NCBI RefSeq assembly: GCF_025566885.1
Contig: NZ_JAOQJQ010000003.1
Coordinates: 62,001-126,000, forward strand
Length of the DNA stretch: 64,000 bases
DNA from: Brotonthovivens ammoniilytica
Lineage (GTDB): Bacteria > Bacillota > Clostridia > Lachnospirales > Lachnospiraceae
Direction: 5' to 3'
The notes beneath the pieces were generated by a model. The model was not told the DNA's origin. It did no database searches and worked only from the letters and a program-made list of their open reading frames with translations. The position numbers and the translations under genes are program-made. Shown here one piece after another: positions 15,434 through 24,654 of this stretch. Positions within the stretch are counted from its first letter, which is position 1, and every line of letters begins with the position of its first letter.

Positions 15434-17645
15434 AAATAAAGGGGTATACAGGCTTTCACAGCAGGAAAAGAACCGCAGGATAAACCGGGAATTAAGAGAA
15501 CTTACAAAGATACACAAAAACAAATGTGAGCCGTACCGGAGGCTTTGCGGCGGTCTGAAAGAAGAAATGCCTTTTGTCCCGGTAAGTGCATTTAAGGATT
15601 TGGAGTTGAAAAGTGTCCCGGAATCAGAAATCGTGAAAATAATTACTTCTTCAGGAACTTCCGGTGAGCGTGTCTCCCGGATCTTTTTGGACCGGGAGAC
15701 GGCGAATCTTCAGCAGAAGGCTTTGTGTGAAATTGCAGGAGATTTTATTGGGAATCAGCGGCTGCCGATGCTGGTGATTGACAGCCGGAATGTTTTAAGA
15801 GACCGGAGAGGATTTTCTGCCAGAGGTGCAGGGATTTTAGGGTTTTCCATACTTTCTGCTGAGCGGTGCTATGCACTGGATGAACAGATGCATTTATTGA
15901 CAGAGGAAATCACGGCTTTTCTTAAAAAGCATGAGGGAGAAAACATTCTGGTTTTTGGATTTACTTATATTGTCTGGGAATATTTCTGCCAGGAATTAAA
16001 GAGAAGAGGTCTGTCCCTTGATTTGTCAAATGGATATCTGATTCATGGAGGAGGCTGGAAAAAAATGCAGCAGATAGCCGTTTCCGAAGATGTATTTGCC
16101 AGGGAACTGAAACGTGTCTGCGGCATCAGACATATCAGCAGCTATTACGGGATGGCGGAGCAGACGGGAAGTATTTTTATGGAGTGTGAGTGTGGTCATC
16201 TTCATGCCAGCTGCTATTCTGATATACGGGTGCTTCGGGCTGCAGATTTTTCAGAATGTGACACAGGGGAAGAGGGGATTTTAGCACTTTCCAGTGTCTT
16301 AGCCAAATCCTATCCGGGCCACAGGATTCTGACGGAAGATCTTGGCATCCTGCTGGGAACAGACCACTGCCCCTGCGGGCGGAAGGGAAGCTATTTTAAA
16401 GTAACAGGAAGAATACCAAAAACCGGGCTGCGGGGCTGCAGTGATGTGCTGGCAGAAAGCCGGGCCAAAAAGACAGACGCGAATATCTTTCTGGCGGCCG
16501 GAGTTTTAAAACCAAAGCCCCGGAAGGCGGCAGTTTTTGATGAATTAGCGGTTGGTTTTTTGACGGAAGTATCGGAATATATCCGGAAAAAGAAAGAACT
16601 GCAGCGATATCCGGATCTGTGTGCTTTTGGATTCTGGTGCCGTCCGGCAAACTTAAAAGCAATGAAACGTCAGGGACGCCGTGGGAAGGGGCTGGTATTT
16701 CATATTGTACCTTCTAATATGCCGGTGATGTTCGCTTATTCATGGGCTGTTGGGCTGCTTGCAGGAAATGGAAATGTTGTCCGGCTGCCGGGGCAGAGTG
16801 CTCCGGAGACAGATATTTTATGTAACCTTATAGAAGAGCTGTTTCAAAAGGAAACATACAGAGAGCTGAAGGAGTGCAGCAGTTTTGTCCGATACCGGGC
16901 AGACCGAAAAGTGACACAGATGTACTCAGAATGCTGTCAGGTCCGTATCATATGGGGCAGTGATGATACCGTGCGAAGCATTCAAAAGATTCCTCTGGCA
17001 AAGGGAGCATCAGATATCATATTTCCGGATAAATATTCCATTGCAGTGTTATCGGTCTCTTATATACTGGAACAATCAGAAGAAGAATTATGTCAACTGG
17101 CATATCGGTTTTACCAGGACACATACGGAGCAGATCAGAATGCCTGCTCCAGTCCCATTACTGTTTTCTGGCTGACAGGGGAAGCGGCCAGGGAAGAGAT
17201 AAGTCTTGCAAAAGACCGCTGGCATACGGCGCTGGCAGAACAGGCAAAGGCGTATCCTCTGGACTTTTATAAGTCCGTGGCAAAATATCAAAAGCTTTGC
17301 AGAGCCTGTCTGGAACAAAAAGGTCTGGAGCCTGTAAAGCGTTTTGGAAACCGGTTGTATATTATTCCCTGCAAAGAACTGCCCGAGCATTTATGGGAGC
17401 TTTCCGGGGTGTGTGGTATGTTTTTTGAAAAAGATATAAAGGAAACAAGTGAGCTGTATCCCTGGATGGAGGCAAAGATTCAGACCATTGCAGCTGCAGG
17501 TATCTGTAAAAAGCAGCTGTATGATGAAATAAGAGCCGCCGGATGTCCTGGTGTTGACCGGGTGGTTTCCCCCGGAGAAGCCCTGGTTTTTGATCCGGTC
17601 TGGGACCGGAAGGATTTATATCTGCTTCTTACGGAGGAAAGATGA
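15426..17645 (+). CDS. LuxE-LuxC fusion: acyl-protein synthetase plus acyl-CoA/acyl-protein reductase
   Basis: 739 residues joining two enzymes of the fatty acid reductase complex. The N-terminal half (about 1-370) is LuxE-like: an adenylating domain with the ATP-loop IITSSGTSGERVSRI, a YYGMAEQTGSIF segment, and a Cys-rich stretch (DHCPCGRKG). The C-terminal half (about 420-739) is LuxC-like: an aldehyde-dehydrogenase-type reductase with HIVPSNMPVMFAYSWAVG and the likely nucleophile Cys in DQNACSSPITVF. LuxE would activate a fatty acid as acyl-AMP and pass the acyl group to LuxC, which reduces it to the aldehyde with NADPH. No luxAB luciferase is present. The ATG at 15426 overlaps the MBL gene; an earlier in-frame ATG at 15324 lies deep inside that gene and is unlikely. 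Fusion of both activities with a dedicated ACP is notable. Confidence 0.85.
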   Translation: MNENKGVYRLSQQEKNRRINRELRELTKIHKNKCEPYRRLCGGLKEEMPFVPVSAFKDLELKSVPESEIVKIITSSGTSGERVSRIFLDRETANLQQKALCEIAGDFIGNQRLPMLVIDSRNVLRDRRGFSARGAGILGFSILSAERCYALDEQMHLLTEEITAFLKKHEGENILVFGFTYIVWEYFCQELKRRGLSLDLSNGYLIHGGGWKKMQQIAVSEDVFARELKRVCGIRHISSYYGMAEQTGSIFMECECGHLHASCYSDIRVLRAADFSECDTGEEGILALSSVLAKSYPGHRILTEDLGILLGTDHCPCGRKGSYFKVTGRIPKTGLRGCSDVLAESRAKKTDANIFLAAGVLKPKPRKAAVFDELAVGFLTEVSEYIRKKKELQRYPDLCAFGFWCRPANLKAMKRQGRRGKGLVFHIVPSNMPVMFAYSWAVGLLAGNGNVVRLPGQSAPETDILCNLIEELFQKETYRELKECSSFVRYRADRKVTQMYSECCQVRIIWGSDDTVRSIQKIPLAKGASDIIFPDKYSIAVLSVSYILEQSEEELCQLAYRFYQDTYGADQNACSSPITVFWLTGEAAREEISLAKDRWHTALAEQAKAYPLDFYKSVAKYQKLCRACLEQKGLEPVKRFGNRLYIIPCKELPEHLWELSGVCGMFFEKDIKETSELYPWMEAKIQTIAAAGICKKQLYDEIRAAGCPGVDRVVSPGEALVFDPVWDRKDLYLLLTEER

Positions 17646-19090
17646 TGAAATTTTATGAGGAAACAGATTTGTACAGGGAAAGGATACTGTTTATAACAGA
17701 AACCGGGGAGCATCTGACCTATCAGGAAAGCTATGATCTGGCGGATGAGATGCTGAAGGGAATACCGTCCAGAACTATTGCTTTTTTATTTTGCAGCAAT
17801 CAGCTGGAAGCTGTCAGTGCATATCTTGGGATGCTGCGCAGGGGAATTGTGCCGGTTCTGTTAGATAAAGATCTGCCGCCGGAGCAGATCAGAGAGATGA
17901 TGAAAATTTATGAGCCGGAAATCTGTATTTATCCGGCAGCCGAAAAAAATAAAATGCCAAAGGGACATATTTTGTGGGAAAATGCAGCATATCTCACAGT
18001 CAGAACCGGGGAGAGGCGCTGCCAGATGTATCCTGAACTGGGGCTGCTGCTGCCAACCTCCGGCAGCACCGGAAGTCCAAAGCTTGTGCGGCTTAGCTAT
18101 GAAAATCTGCAGAGTAATGCACTGTCTATTGCCGGATATCTGAATCTTACAAAAGATGACCGGCCGGTGACAAATCTGCCTATGCAGTATACTTATGGAC
18201 TGTCTGTAATTAACAGCCATGTGCTAAAAGGTGCATCTATACTGCTGACAACAGGAACGGTATTTGAAGAGCGTTTTTGGAAGCTGGTAAAGGAGCAGAG
18301 AGCCACGGCTCTGGCCGGTGTGCCTCATACATATGAAATGCTGAAACGGCTGCGGCTGGATGCCATGGAACTGCCGGATTTAAAAGTACTGACCCAGGCC
18401 GGAGGCAGGCTGTCGGGAACCCTTCAGCAGTATTTTGCCTCCTGGACCAGAAAAAAAGGAATAAAGTTTTTTATTATGTACGGCCAGACGGAAGCCACTG
18501 CCCGGATGTCCTACCTTCCCTGGGAAAAAAATCTGGAAAAGCCCGGGAGTATTGGGATTGCGGTTCCCGGGGGCCGTCTGGAGCTTCAGGATGAGGAAGG
18601 AATGGTGATCGAAGCGCCGGAAACAGAAGGAGAGCTGATCTATTATGGGCCAAATGTTTCTTTGGGATATGCCGGGGGGCGCAAAGATCTGTCAAGAGGT
18701 GATGAGCAAAGAGGCAGGCTTGCTACAGGAGATCTGGCAAAACGGGATGCAGAAGGGTTTTATTATATTACCGGAAGAAAGAAACGATTTTTAAAGATAT
18801 TTGGAAAACGCATCAGTCTTGATATGCTGGAAAAGATGCTGGCCTGCCGGTATCCGGACAGTGTGGCAGCCTGTACGGGAACCGATGAGAAAATCTGCAT
18901 TTATATAGAAGATAAAAGCCCAGCTGCTCCCGGTGAGATTGCAGGCTTTCTTTCAGAACAGACAAGATTGCACCAATCAGCGTTTCTGGTAAGGAAAATT
19001 CCACAGATTCCAAGAAACAGCGCAGGAAAAATACAGTACACACAGCTTTTATTACGGGATATCCACGGAAAATCTCGGGGAAACAGTTGA
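17642..19090 (+). CDS. AMP-dependent acyl-CoA/acyl-ACP synthetase-like ligase
   Basis: 482 residues of the ANL (adenylate-forming) superfamily. Visible core motifs are LLLPTSGSTGSPKL (A3, P-loop), MYGQTEATARM (A5), ATGDLAKRD with FYYITGRKKRFLKIFG (A7/A8 hinge) and PRNSAGKIQYTQL (A10 with the catalytic Lys). It activates a carboxylic acid as acyl-AMP and transfers it to a thiol, either CoA or the operon's own ACP; the motifs do not separate these. The ATG at 17642 overlaps the LuxE-LuxC stop codon, with GGAGG upstream; the next codon, also ATG, is an alternative start. It is the last gene of the operon, and the gltX promoter overlaps its stop codon. Confidence 0.87.
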   Translation: MMKFYEETDLYRERILFITETGEHLTYQESYDLADEMLKGIPSRTIAFLFCSNQLEAVSAYLGMLRRGIVPVLLDKDLPPEQIREMMKIYEPEICIYPAAEKNKMPKGHILWENAAYLTVRTGERRCQMYPELGLLLPTSGSTGSPKLVRLSYENLQSNALSIAGYLNLTKDDRPVTNLPMQYTYGLSVINSHVLKGASILLTTGTVFEERFWKLVKEQRATALAGVPHTYEMLKRLRLDAMELPDLKVLTQAGGRLSGTLQQYFASWTRKKGIKFFIMYGQTEATARMSYLPWEKNLEKPGSIGIAVPGGRLELQDEEGMVIEAPETEGELIYYGPNVSLGYAGGRKDLSRGDEQRGRLATGDLAKRDAEGFYYITGRKKRFLKIFGKRISLDMLEKMLACRYPDSVAACTGTDEKICIYIEDKSPAAPGEIAGFLSEQTRLHQSAFLVRKIPQIPRNSAGKIQYTQLLLRDIHGKSRGNS

Positions 19091-19115
19091 GAAAACAGTC
19101 TTTTTCGTATATAAT
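19087..19115 (+). promoter_or_regulatory. Sigma-A-type promoter of gltX
   Basis: TTGAGA (19087-19092), 17 bases, TATAAT (19110-19115). It overlaps the stop codon of the ligase gene, so gltX has its own housekeeping promoter at the end of the sigma-54 operon. No terminator is visible between them. Confidence 0.8.
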
Positions 19116-19174
19116 AGCCGGAGTAAAAGAAAAACATAAATAAAATGAAAAGATAAAAGAAAAGAGGCCAGATA

Positions 19175-20623
19175 ATGACAAAAGTCAGAACCAGATTTGC
19201 ACCAAGTCCTACAGGGAGAATGCATGTAGGGAATCTTCGGACTGCATTATATACGTATTTGATTGCAAAACATGAAGGCGGAGAGTTTGTTTTAAGAATT
19301 GAAGATACCGATCAGGAGCGTTTTATGGATGAGGCTCTTGATATTATATATCGCACCATGAAAAAGACTGGGCTGATTCACGATGAAGGGCCGGATAAAG
19401 ACGGCGGTTACGGTCCTTATGTGCAGAGTGAGCGCTGTGCATCCGGACTTTATATGGAATATGCCAAAATGCTCATTGAAAAAGGAGAGGCTTATTACTG
19501 CTTCTGCGATAAAGAGCGTCTGGAATCTTTAAAACAGACCATCGGAGATAAGGAAATCAGTGTTTACGATAAGCACTGCCTGCATCTGTCAAAAGAGGAA
19601 GTGGAGGCAAACCTTGCCGAAGGCAGGCCTTTTGTGATTCGTGCCAATGTTCCCAACGAAGGTGAGACAACCTTTCATGATGAAATTTACGGGGATATTA
19701 CACAGCCAAATTCTGAACTGGACGATATGATTCTCATAAAATCTGACGGATATCCTACTTACAACTTTGCCAATGTAGTGGATGACCATCTGATGAAAAT
19801 TACTCATGTAGTCCGGGGAAATGAGTATCTGTCGTCAGCACCGAAATACACCAGACTGTATCAGGCTTTTGGCTGGGAAGAGCCAAAGTATATCCACTGT
19901 CCGCTGATTACCAATGAAGAGCATCAGAAACTCAGCAAGCGGTGCGGGCATTCTTCCTATGAAGACCTCATTGAGCAGGGATTTCTCACGGAAGCTGTGG
20001 TAAATTTTGTGGCTCTTCTTGGATGGAGTCCTTCTGATAATCAGGAGATTTTCTCTATGGAAGAGCTGATACAAAAATTTGATTACCATCATATCAGCAA
20101 ATCACCTGCGGTTTTTGATATGACGAAACTGAAATGGATGAACGGCGAGTATTTAAAAGCCATGGATTTTGATACTTTTTATGAGATGGCAGAGCCGTAT
20201 ATCCGGAAGGCAGTTAAAAAAGATTATGATCTTAAGAAAATTGCCCAGATGGTGAAAACCAGAATTGAAACATTTCCGGAGATTGGTGAACATATTGATT
20301 TCTTTGATACACTTCCGGATTATGATATCTCCATGTATACACACAAGAAAATGAAAACAAATGCGGAGACATCATTAGAAGTTTTGACAGAGGTTCTGCC
20401 GAAACTGAAAAATCAGGAGGACTACAGCAACGATGCCCTGTATCAGATGCTGAAAGAGTATATTACAGAAAAAGGATACAAAAACGGCTATGTGATGTGG
20501 CCTGTCCGCACGGCTGTTTCCGGAAAACAGATGACTCCGGGAGGAGCTACAGAACTGATGGAGGTACTGGGAAAAGAGGAATCTGTTGCACGTATTGAAA
20601 AGGCAATTGAAATGTTGAAATAA
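19175..20623 (+). CDS. gltX: Glutamyl-tRNA synthetase
   Basis: 482 residues, typical for the bacterial enzyme. It attaches glutamate to tRNA-Glu, and in many Firmicutes also to tRNA-Gln before amidation. The class I signatures are both present: APSPTGRMHVGNLRTA (HIGH-type) near the N-terminus and HQKLSKRCGHSS (KMSKS-type) near residue 250. AAGAGGCC precedes the ATG, and transcription comes from the promoter at 19087-19115. No T-box leader is seen in the 60 bases between promoter and start. A long hairpin with a T-run at 20661-20755 follows. Confidence 0.97.
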   Translation: MTKVRTRFAPSPTGRMHVGNLRTALYTYLIAKHEGGEFVLRIEDTDQERFMDEALDIIYRTMKKTGLIHDEGPDKDGGYGPYVQSERCASGLYMEYAKMLIEKGEAYYCFCDKERLESLKQTIGDKEISVYDKHCLHLSKEEVEANLAEGRPFVIRANVPNEGETTFHDEIYGDITQPNSELDDMILIKSDGYPTYNFANVVDDHLMKITHVVRGNEYLSSAPKYTRLYQAFGWEEPKYIHCPLITNEEHQKLSKRCGHSSYEDLIEQGFLTEAVVNFVALLGWSPSDNQEIFSMEELIQKFDYHHISKSPAVFDMTKLKWMNGEYLKAMDFDTFYEMAEPYIRKAVKKDYDLKKIAQMVKTRIETFPEIGEHIDFFDTLPDYDISMYTHKKMKTNAETSLEVLTEVLPKLKNQEDYSNDALYQMLKEYITEKGYKNGYVMWPVRTAVSGKQMTPGGATELMEVLGKEESVARIEKAIEMLK

Positions 20624-20660
20624 GTTCAAGAAGGTAAGAGAGCCGATTTATAATAATTCA

Positions 20661-20755
20661 GGGCTGTTTGCAGACTTTGGAAGTTTTCTGAAAATACAGA
20701 GGAAAGACTGTTACCGGGAAAACTTGTGCCAGAGGTGTTGCAATAGCCCTTTTTT
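20661..20755 (+). ncRNA. Rod-like hairpin RNA or extended terminator downstream of gltX
   Basis: Four nested stems fold this stretch into one long rod: GGGCTGTT(T)GCA 20661-20672 with TGCAATAGCCC 20739-20749 (one bulge, one G-U); CTTTGG 20675-20680 with CCAGAG 20729-20734; AAGTTTTC 20681-20688 with GAAAACTT 20718-20725; and ACAG 20696-20699 with CTGT 20708-20711 around an AGGAAAGA loop. The 3' arm ends in six T. It could be the 3' end of the gltX transcript or a small RNA of its own. No known family is recognised and no dedicated promoter was found. Confidence 0.45.
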
Positions 20756-20844
20756 CATGCCCGAAAATCAGTATAATAAGAATGATTCCATTAGAATATT
20801 CAGACACAAGATCTGGTATTGTGAAATGAGACTGATTTCAAAAG

Positions 20845-20892
20845 ACACAATATATGGTTTTGGGTATTGTAATCAAATACCATATGTTGTAC
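20845..20892 (+). promoter_or_regulatory. Paired NrdR-type boxes upstream of nrdD
   Basis: ACACAATATATGGTTT (20845-20860) and ATACCATATGTTGTAC (20877-20892) both resemble the NrdR box (ACACWATATATWGTGT) and start exactly 32 bp apart, the spacing usual for this ribonucleotide reductase repressor. A weaker look-alike (ACACAAGATCTGGTAT) lies at 20804-20819. Confidence 0.65.
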
Positions 20893-20953
20893 AATGTCAG
20901 CAGACATAAAAAAATAAGATCTATATATAGTATAACAGAAACAGGAGACGGGC

Positions 20954-23134
20954 ATGAAAATCATAAAGAGAAGTGGAACAGAAGTCCAGTTTGATCTGGA
21001 TAAAATTACAGCGGCGGTGATCAAAGCAAACAGCTCTGTGCCGGATAATGAAAAAATGAGCAAAGAACAGATTGCAGTTATTTCTGCAAATATGCGGACC
21101 ATCTGTGAGGGAATGAACCGTGCGCTCAGCGTGGAGGAAATTCAGGATTTTGTTGAAAATCAGATTATGAATCAGCGGGCATTTTCCGTGGCAAGAAATT
21201 ATATTACATATCGTTATAAAAGAGCACTGGTGCGTAAAACAAATTCTACTGATGAACAGATTTTAAGTCTTCTGGAATTTGATAATGAGGAAGTAAAACA
21301 GGAAAATTCAAATAAAAATCCGGCAGTTAACAGTGTTCAGAGAGATTACATGGCAGGGGAGGTAAGCAAGGATATTACCAAGCGTTTTCTGCTTCCGCCT
21401 GAAATCGTAGAAGCCCATGAGCAGGGGCTGATTCATTTCCATGACGCAGACTATTTTGCACAGCATATGCACAACTGCTGTCTGATCAATCTGGAAGATA
21501 TGCTTCAGAATGGAACGGTAATCAGTGAGACTATGATTGAGAAACCTCACAGTTTTTCAACAGCCTGCAATGTTGCTACTCAGGCAATTGCGCAGATTGC
21601 AAGTTCTCAGTATGGCGGCCAGAGCATTTCCCTGGCGCAGCTGGTTCCTTTTGTACAGGTAAGCCGTGAAAAATTCCGGAAAGAGGTTGCGGCTAATTTT
21701 GCAGAGGCCGGCATTGATGCTGATCAGGATACCATTAATCAGGTAGCTGAAATGCGTGTCAGAAAAGAAGTTCAGCAGGGCGTTCAGATGATTCAGTATC
21801 AGGTTATTACATTGATGACAACCAATGGACAGGCGCCCTTTATCACAATTTTTATGTATCTGAACGAAGTAGAAGACGGCCAGCTGAAAGATGATCTGGC
21901 AATGGTAACTGAGGAAGTATTAAAACAGCGGATGCAGGGAATTAAAAATGAAAAGGGAGTTTACATAACACCTGCATTTCCAAAGCTGATTTACGTACTG
22001 GAAGAGGATAATATTAAAGAGGGAAGCAAATATTATTATCTGACGAAACTGGCGGCAGAATGTACTGCAAAACGGATGGTGCCGGATTATATTTCAGAAA
22101 AGGTAATGCTTCAGAATAAAGTAGATAAAAACGGAGAGGGACACTGCTATACCTGTATGGGATGCCGTTCCTTCCTGACCCCCTATGTGGATCCGGAAAC
22201 AAACAAACCGAAATACTACGGAAGATTTAATCAGGGTGTTGTGACCATTAACCTGGTAGATGCAGCCTGCTCTTCCGGAAAAGATATGGAAAAATTCTGG
22301 AAAATCTTTGATGAAAGACTGGAATTGTGTTATAAAGCTCTAATGTGCCGTCACCGCCGTCTGGAGGGAACGCCTTCGGATGTGGCTCCGATTTTATGGC
22401 AGCACGGAGCGCTGGCCAGACTGAAAAAAGGTGAGACCATTGATGAGCTTTTACATGGCGGATATTCCACCATTTCTCTTGGATATGCAGGATTGTGCGA
22501 GTGTGTCAGATATATGACAGGAAAATCCCACACGGATCCCGCCGCAACACCATTTGCACTGGAAGTGATGCAGCATATGAATGATGCCTGCGCGAAATGG
22601 AAAGCAGAACAGAACGTGGATTTCAGTCTTTATGGAACGCCATTGGAGTCTACAACATATAAGTTTTCAAAATGTCTGCAGAAACGTTTTGGTATCATTC
22701 CGGATGTGACAGACAGAAACTATATTACAAACAGTTATCATGTACATGTAACGGAAGAAATTGACGCTTTTGATAAGCTGAAATTTGAAGCGCAGTTCCA
22801 GAAACTGTCTCCGGGGGGAGCCATCAGTTATGTGGAAGTGCCTAATATGCAGGACAACCTGGAAGCGGTTCTGTCTGTTATGAAATATATCTATGATAAT
22901 ATCATGTATGCAGAATTAAATACAAAGAGCGATTTCTGCCAGGAATGCGGGTACAGCGGAGAGATTCAGATTATTTCTGATGAGCACAATAAGCTGGTAT
23001 GGGAATGCCCGAACTGCGGCAACCGGGATCAGGACAAAATGAATGTGGCCAGAAGAACCTGCGGTTATATTGGCACACAGTTCTGGAACCAGGGACGTAC
23101 CCAGGAAATTAAAGAAAGGGTTCTGCATCTGTAG
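20954..23134 (+). CDS. nrdD: Anaerobic (class III) ribonucleoside-triphosphate reductase
   Basis: 726 residues. An N-terminal ATP-cone (MKIIKRSGTEVQFDLDKI, about residues 1-90) is followed by the ten-stranded barrel. The C-terminus has the zinc site CQECGYSG...CPNCGNRD and the glycyl-radical segment RRTCGYIGTQFWNQGR. It makes dNTPs from NTPs without oxygen, using a radical placed on the Gly by the activase NrdG, whose gene follows 20 bases later. Paired NrdR-type boxes upstream suggest repression when dATP is plentiful. AGGAGACGG lies just before the ATG. Its presence indicates anaerobic growth. Confidence 0.97.
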   Translation: MKIIKRSGTEVQFDLDKITAAVIKANSSVPDNEKMSKEQIAVISANMRTICEGMNRALSVEEIQDFVENQIMNQRAFSVARNYITYRYKRALVRKTNSTDEQILSLLEFDNEEVKQENSNKNPAVNSVQRDYMAGEVSKDITKRFLLPPEIVEAHEQGLIHFHDADYFAQHMHNCCLINLEDMLQNGTVISETMIEKPHSFSTACNVATQAIAQIASSQYGGQSISLAQLVPFVQVSREKFRKEVAANFAEAGIDADQDTINQVAEMRVRKEVQQGVQMIQYQVITLMTTNGQAPFITIFMYLNEVEDGQLKDDLAMVTEEVLKQRMQGIKNEKGVYITPAFPKLIYVLEEDNIKEGSKYYYLTKLAAECTAKRMVPDYISEKVMLQNKVDKNGEGHCYTCMGCRSFLTPYVDPETNKPKYYGRFNQGVVTINLVDAACSSGKDMEKFWKIFDERLELCYKALMCRHRRLEGTPSDVAPILWQHGALARLKKGETIDELLHGGYSTISLGYAGLCECVRYMTGKSHTDPAATPFALEVMQHMNDACAKWKAEQNVDFSLYGTPLESTTYKFSKCLQKRFGIIPDVTDRNYITNSYHVHVTEEIDAFDKLKFEAQFQKLSPGGAISYVEVPNMQDNLEAVLSVMKYIYDNIMYAELNTKSDFCQECGYSGEIQIISDEHNKLVWECPNCGNRDQDKMNVARRTCGYIGTQFWNQGRTQEIKERVLHL

Positions 23135-23154
23135 GCCGGAAGGCGGGGGATACT

Positions 23155-23691
23155 ATGAACTATGCGGCGATAAAAAAATGTGATATTGCAAATGGACCGG
23201 GGGTGCGGGTTACTCTGTTTGTCTCAGGCTGTACCCATCACTGCAGGGAATGTTTTCAGCCGGAAACCTGGGATTTTAAGTATGGAAACCGGTTTGATGA
23301 GACCGTGGAACAGGGAATTTTAGAGGCTCTTGCTCCGGATTATATCCAGGGACTGACATTGCTTGGGGGAGAACCCTTTGAGCCGGCGAATCAAAGAGCG
23401 CTGGTACCTTTTTTGCACAAAGTGCGGGAGCGGTATCCGGATAAGGATATCTGGTGTTTCAGCGGATATGTTTTAGAAGAGCTTACCGGTATGCAGGAAG
23501 GAACCGGACGGGCCAGATGTGAGGTGACAGATGAGATGCTGTCTTTGATTGATGTGCTGGTAGACGGAGAATTTGAGCTGGAACAAAAAGACATCAGTCT
23601 GCAGTTTCGGGGCTCATCTAACCAGCGTTTGATTCAGGTAAAGGAAAGCCTTGAAAAGAAAGAGATTATCTGGTGGTCCGGCGGGAAATAG
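23155..23691 (+). CDS. nrdG: Anaerobic ribonucleotide reductase activating protein (radical SAM)
   Basis: 178 residues with the radical SAM cluster motif CTHHCRECFQPETW (CxxxCxxC) near residue 25 and the SAM-binding LLGGEPFEP segment. It uses a [4Fe-4S] cluster and S-adenosylmethionine to create the glycyl radical on NrdD. It is slightly longer than the shortest family members but otherwise ordinary. It lies directly behind nrdD and shares its regulation. A long inverted repeat lies 36 bases after the stop. Confidence 0.95.
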   Translation: MNYAAIKKCDIANGPGVRVTLFVSGCTHHCRECFQPETWDFKYGNRFDETVEQGILEALAPDYIQGLTLLGGEPFEPANQRALVPFLHKVRERYPDKDIWCFSGYVLEELTGMQEGTGRARCEVTDEMLSLIDVLVDGEFELEQKDISLQFRGSSNQRLIQVKESLEKKEIIWWSGGK

Positions 23692-23727
23692 AGAAGAGAG
23701 TTTTAATTTTATAAGAAACTATAATTA

Positions 23728-23772
23728 CAGCAAAGCAGCGCCTTCGTTCAGGTAACGGGCGCTGCTTTGCTG
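23728..23772. terminator. Inverted repeat between convergent nrdG and proC
   Basis: A perfect 15-bp stem (CAGCAAAGCAGCGCC 23728-23742, GGCGCTGCTTTGCTG 23758-23772) with a 15-base loop sits between convergent genes. No good T-run follows on either strand, so it is a likely but atypical terminator. Confidence 0.6.
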
Positions 23773-23820
23773 CGTGAAAGAAATGAGGCAGTAGTTATTC
23801 ATTTATCTTAATATCTGAAT

Positions 23821-24654
23821 TTAACCAATTTTTCCAAGCTCTGTATTTTTCTGATAGGCATCTGTAATGGCTTCAATGGCTGCGGAACGAAAACCGTTTC
23901 TTTCCAGAGCGGAAACCCCTGCAATGGTGGAGCCTTTGGGAGAGCAGACGGCATCCTTTAATTCTCCGGGGTGCCGTCCTGTTTCCAATACCATAGCGGC
24001 TGCCCCCAAAACAGCCTGGGCAGCATAAGTAAGCGCCTGATGCCGGCTTAAACCGGTGAGAACAGCTCCGTCAGCCAGTGCTTCAATAAACAGATAAGCA
24101 AAAGCCGGAACACATCCGCTGACGGTTGTGAAAGCGTCCATCATTGTTTCAGAAAGCCGCTCAATTCTGCCGGCTCGAAACAGCACCAGTTCAAGATCCG
24201 CAAGAATATCTTCGGATACTTCGGGACCGAAAGCCATGGCAAGCATTCCTTTTCCAATGGCAGCCGGTGTATTTGGCATAATCCGCACAAAGGGCAGCCG
24301 GCGGCATGCTCCATCCAGCTTTTGCCGAAGGGTTTCAATGGTCAGACCGGCAGCAATAGAGATCAGCACTTTTTCCTTCCCGGTTTCGCACTGCCGGTTT
24401 AGATATGGTGAAATTTCATGGAGAACATCTCCTATGATCTGTGGTTTTACACATAAAAAAATAAAATCTCCCAGCCCGGCGGCATCTGCATTTGTGGCGG
24501 CAGTCTGACATCCTGTTTCTCTGGCCAGACTAGAGGCTTTGGCCAGGTCGTAATCTGTAATATAAATCTGTTGTGGATTTAACGCCCGGCTGGCGGCACG
24601 GATTAAAGCGCTCCCCATATTTCCGGACCCGATAAAAGCTATTTTCTTATTCAT
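23821..24654 (-). CDS. proC: Pyrroline-5-carboxylate reductase
   Basis: 277 residues. The N-terminal Rossmann fold opens IAFIGSGNMGSALI, and the C-terminal dimerisation domain carries the family signature (AVLGAAAMVLETGRHPGELKDAVCSPKGSTIAGV). It reduces pyrroline-5-carboxylate to proline with NAD(P)H, the last step of proline synthesis, in the cytosol. The gene is single; no proA or proB lies in the window. Confidence 0.95.
   Translation of the reverse strand: MNKKIAFIGSGNMGSALIRAASRALNPQQIYITDYDLAKASSLARETGCQTAATNADAAGLGDFIFLCVKPQIIGDVLHEISPYLNRQCETGKEKVLISIAAGLTIETLRQKLDGACRRLPFVRIMPNTPAAIGKGMLAMAFGPEVSEDILADLELVLFRAGRIERLSETMMDAFTTVSGCVPAFAYLFIEALADGAVLTGLSRHQALTYAAQAVLGAAAMVLETGRHPGELKDAVCSPKGSTIAGVSALERNGFRSAAIEAITDAYQKNTELGKIG

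Noticed and set aside
15426..17645. Bioluminescence (lux) operon
   Set aside because: There is no luxA, luxB or luxD-type gene, and the organism appears anaerobic. Only the reductase and synthetase activities are supported.
19116..19174. T-box leader for gltX
   Set aside because: Only about 60 bases lie between promoter and start codon, too short for a T-box and without its conserved bulge.
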